NCBI RefSeq assembly: GCF_004571025.1
Contig: NZ_SPQT01000016.1
Span: forward strand, 124,001-188,000
From: Bradyrhizobium niftali
GTDB taxonomy: Bacteria; Pseudomonadota; Alphaproteobacteria; Rhizobiales; Xanthobacteraceae
DNA: 64,000 bases
Direction of reading: 5' to 3'
Part shown: positions 63,263 through 64,000 of the stretch, in pieces
How positions within the stretch are numbered: the first letter of the stretch is position 1
How the letters are laid out: every line of letters starts with the position of its first letter
Translations under genes and position numbers: made by a program
The notes under the pieces: generated by a model
Told to the model about the DNA's origin: nothing
The model's input: the letters and a program-made list of their open reading frames with translations, nothing else
Database searches by the model: none

Positions 63263-64000
63263 TGTATCTGTCCGACTTGAATTTGGGAACGGAACTCGGT
63301 CCAGACCGCGTCATAGGCGGCATCAAAGCCCGGGTTTTTAAATGGCTCAAACATGTTGCGCGGCCGCGGCAGGTCGATGGCGATGTTGGCCAGCAGCTTC
63401 GACGGCCGCTGGCTCAGCACGACGACATTGTCGGCGAGCAGCACGGCTTCGGTGATGTCATGCGTGACGAAGATGACGGTGGCGCCGGCTTCCACTGACA
63501 ATGTCTGCAGATCGCTCTGCATCACCATGCGTGTCTGGGCATCGAGCGCGCCGAACGGCTCGTCCATGAGGATGACGTCTGGCCGATAGACCAGCGTGCG
63601 CGCGATTGACCCGCGCTTCTGCATGCCGCCGGAAAGTTGGCTGGGAAAATGCTGCTCGAAACCCAACAGGCCGACCGAGCGGAGAACATCAGTAACACGC
63701 TTCTGCCGTTCCGGCGCAGAGACTCCGCGCAACACCAGCGGCAATTCGACGTTCTCGAAAAGCGTCTTCCAGGGCAGCAATTGCGCTTGCTGCGGCACGA
63801 AGCCAACCTCGGTGTTAACGGACGTCACGTTGTGCCCGCGATGATGCACCGAGCCGCGCGTCGGAAACAGCAGGCCGGCAGCCATGTGCAGCAGCGTGCT
63901 CTTGCCACACCCGCTGGGCCCGATCACCGCGATGAACTTGCCGCGATCAACCTCGAAGCTGATCCCGTCCAGCACTCGCACCGGCGTGCGCTGCCCCGGC
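63259..64000 (-). CDS. ABC transporter ATP-binding protein, NitT/TauT (SsuB/TauB) family (5' end outside window)
   Basis: ATPase, 246 residues visible. Walker A is GPSGCGKSTLL, the Q loop VPQQAQLLPWKT, the signature LSGGMQKRGSIARTL, Walker B VILMDEPFGALDAQTR and the switch FVTHDITEAVLLAD. In the signature the usual Q-R after MQ is MQKR, a common variant. The frame remains open to the end of the window (GQRTPVRVLDGISF), so the true start is outside. It is the first of the three transporter genes seen here; more may lie upstream. Confidence 0.93.
   Translation of the reverse strand, partial: PGQRTPVRVLDGISFEVDRGKFIAVIGPSGCGKSTLLHMAAGLLFPTRGSVHHRGHNVTSVNTEVGFVPQQAQLLPWKTLFENVELPLVLRGVSAPERQKRVTDVLRSVGLLGFEQHFPSQLSGGMQKRGSIARTLVYRPDVILMDEPFGALDAQTRMVMQSDLQTLSVEAGATVIFVTHDITEAVLLADNVVVLSQRPSKLLANIAIDLPRPRNMFEPFKNPGFDAAYDAVWTEFRSQIQVGQIH

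Overview
The window looks like chromosome of Bradyrhizobium or a very close relative (Alphaproteobacteria, Hyphomicrobiales). Supporting signs are high-GC codon use, a tRNA-His with A73 and no encoded G-1, a serC-type leader RNA, sigma-EcfG-like promoters, a phasin, Omp25/31-type porins, a PdhS-like kinase and many palindromic intergenic repeats. The species assignment is inference from gene content.

Layout. 1-16.8 kb is mostly housekeeping: an aminotransferase end, a DUF992 protein, an EF-G paralogue, an XRE regulator with a SulP transporter, aroE, two tandem exported paralogues, an FMN-dependent L-lactate dehydrogenase, glmM, an MFS exporter, two porin-like proteins, a GST and a GNAT enzyme. 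16.8-28.6 kb holds serC-serA, a thiolase, a flavin monooxygenase, a chemoreceptor remnant, a 1168-residue sensor kinase and a phasin.

28.7-34.3 kb is an accessory island between tRNA-His and tRNA-Leu. It has a P4-type integrase, a frameshifted tenA, tRNA-like fragments and a coupled pair: a membrane zinc metalloprotease with a small one-helix protein. This pair is the best candidate here for an undescribed system.

34.4-56.6 kb returns to core-like genes: dsbB, AbrB-type membrane protein, PsiF, TetR with two operators and a thioesterase pair, lrgAB, dsbA, an alpha/beta hydrolase, a trypsin-like protein lacking its whole catalytic triad, an M20 amidohydrolase beside a five-gene peptide ABC transporter, a HAD hydrolase, a diguanylate cyclase, dodecin, and an exported GH16-GH1 glycosidase pair. 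56.6-59.3 kb is a second accessory patch: two unknown genes between what appear to be remnants of an IS21-family element. 59.5-64 kb carries an ornithine cyclodeaminase-like gene coupled to a PhnD-like binding protein, converging on a NitT/TauT-type ABC transporter cut by the window end.

Regulatory signals readable in the DNA include two exact sigma-EcfG promoters (dodecin and a 68-residue membrane protein), a TetR double operator, an XRE operator, a CtrA-type box before a porin gene and a leader RNA before serC.
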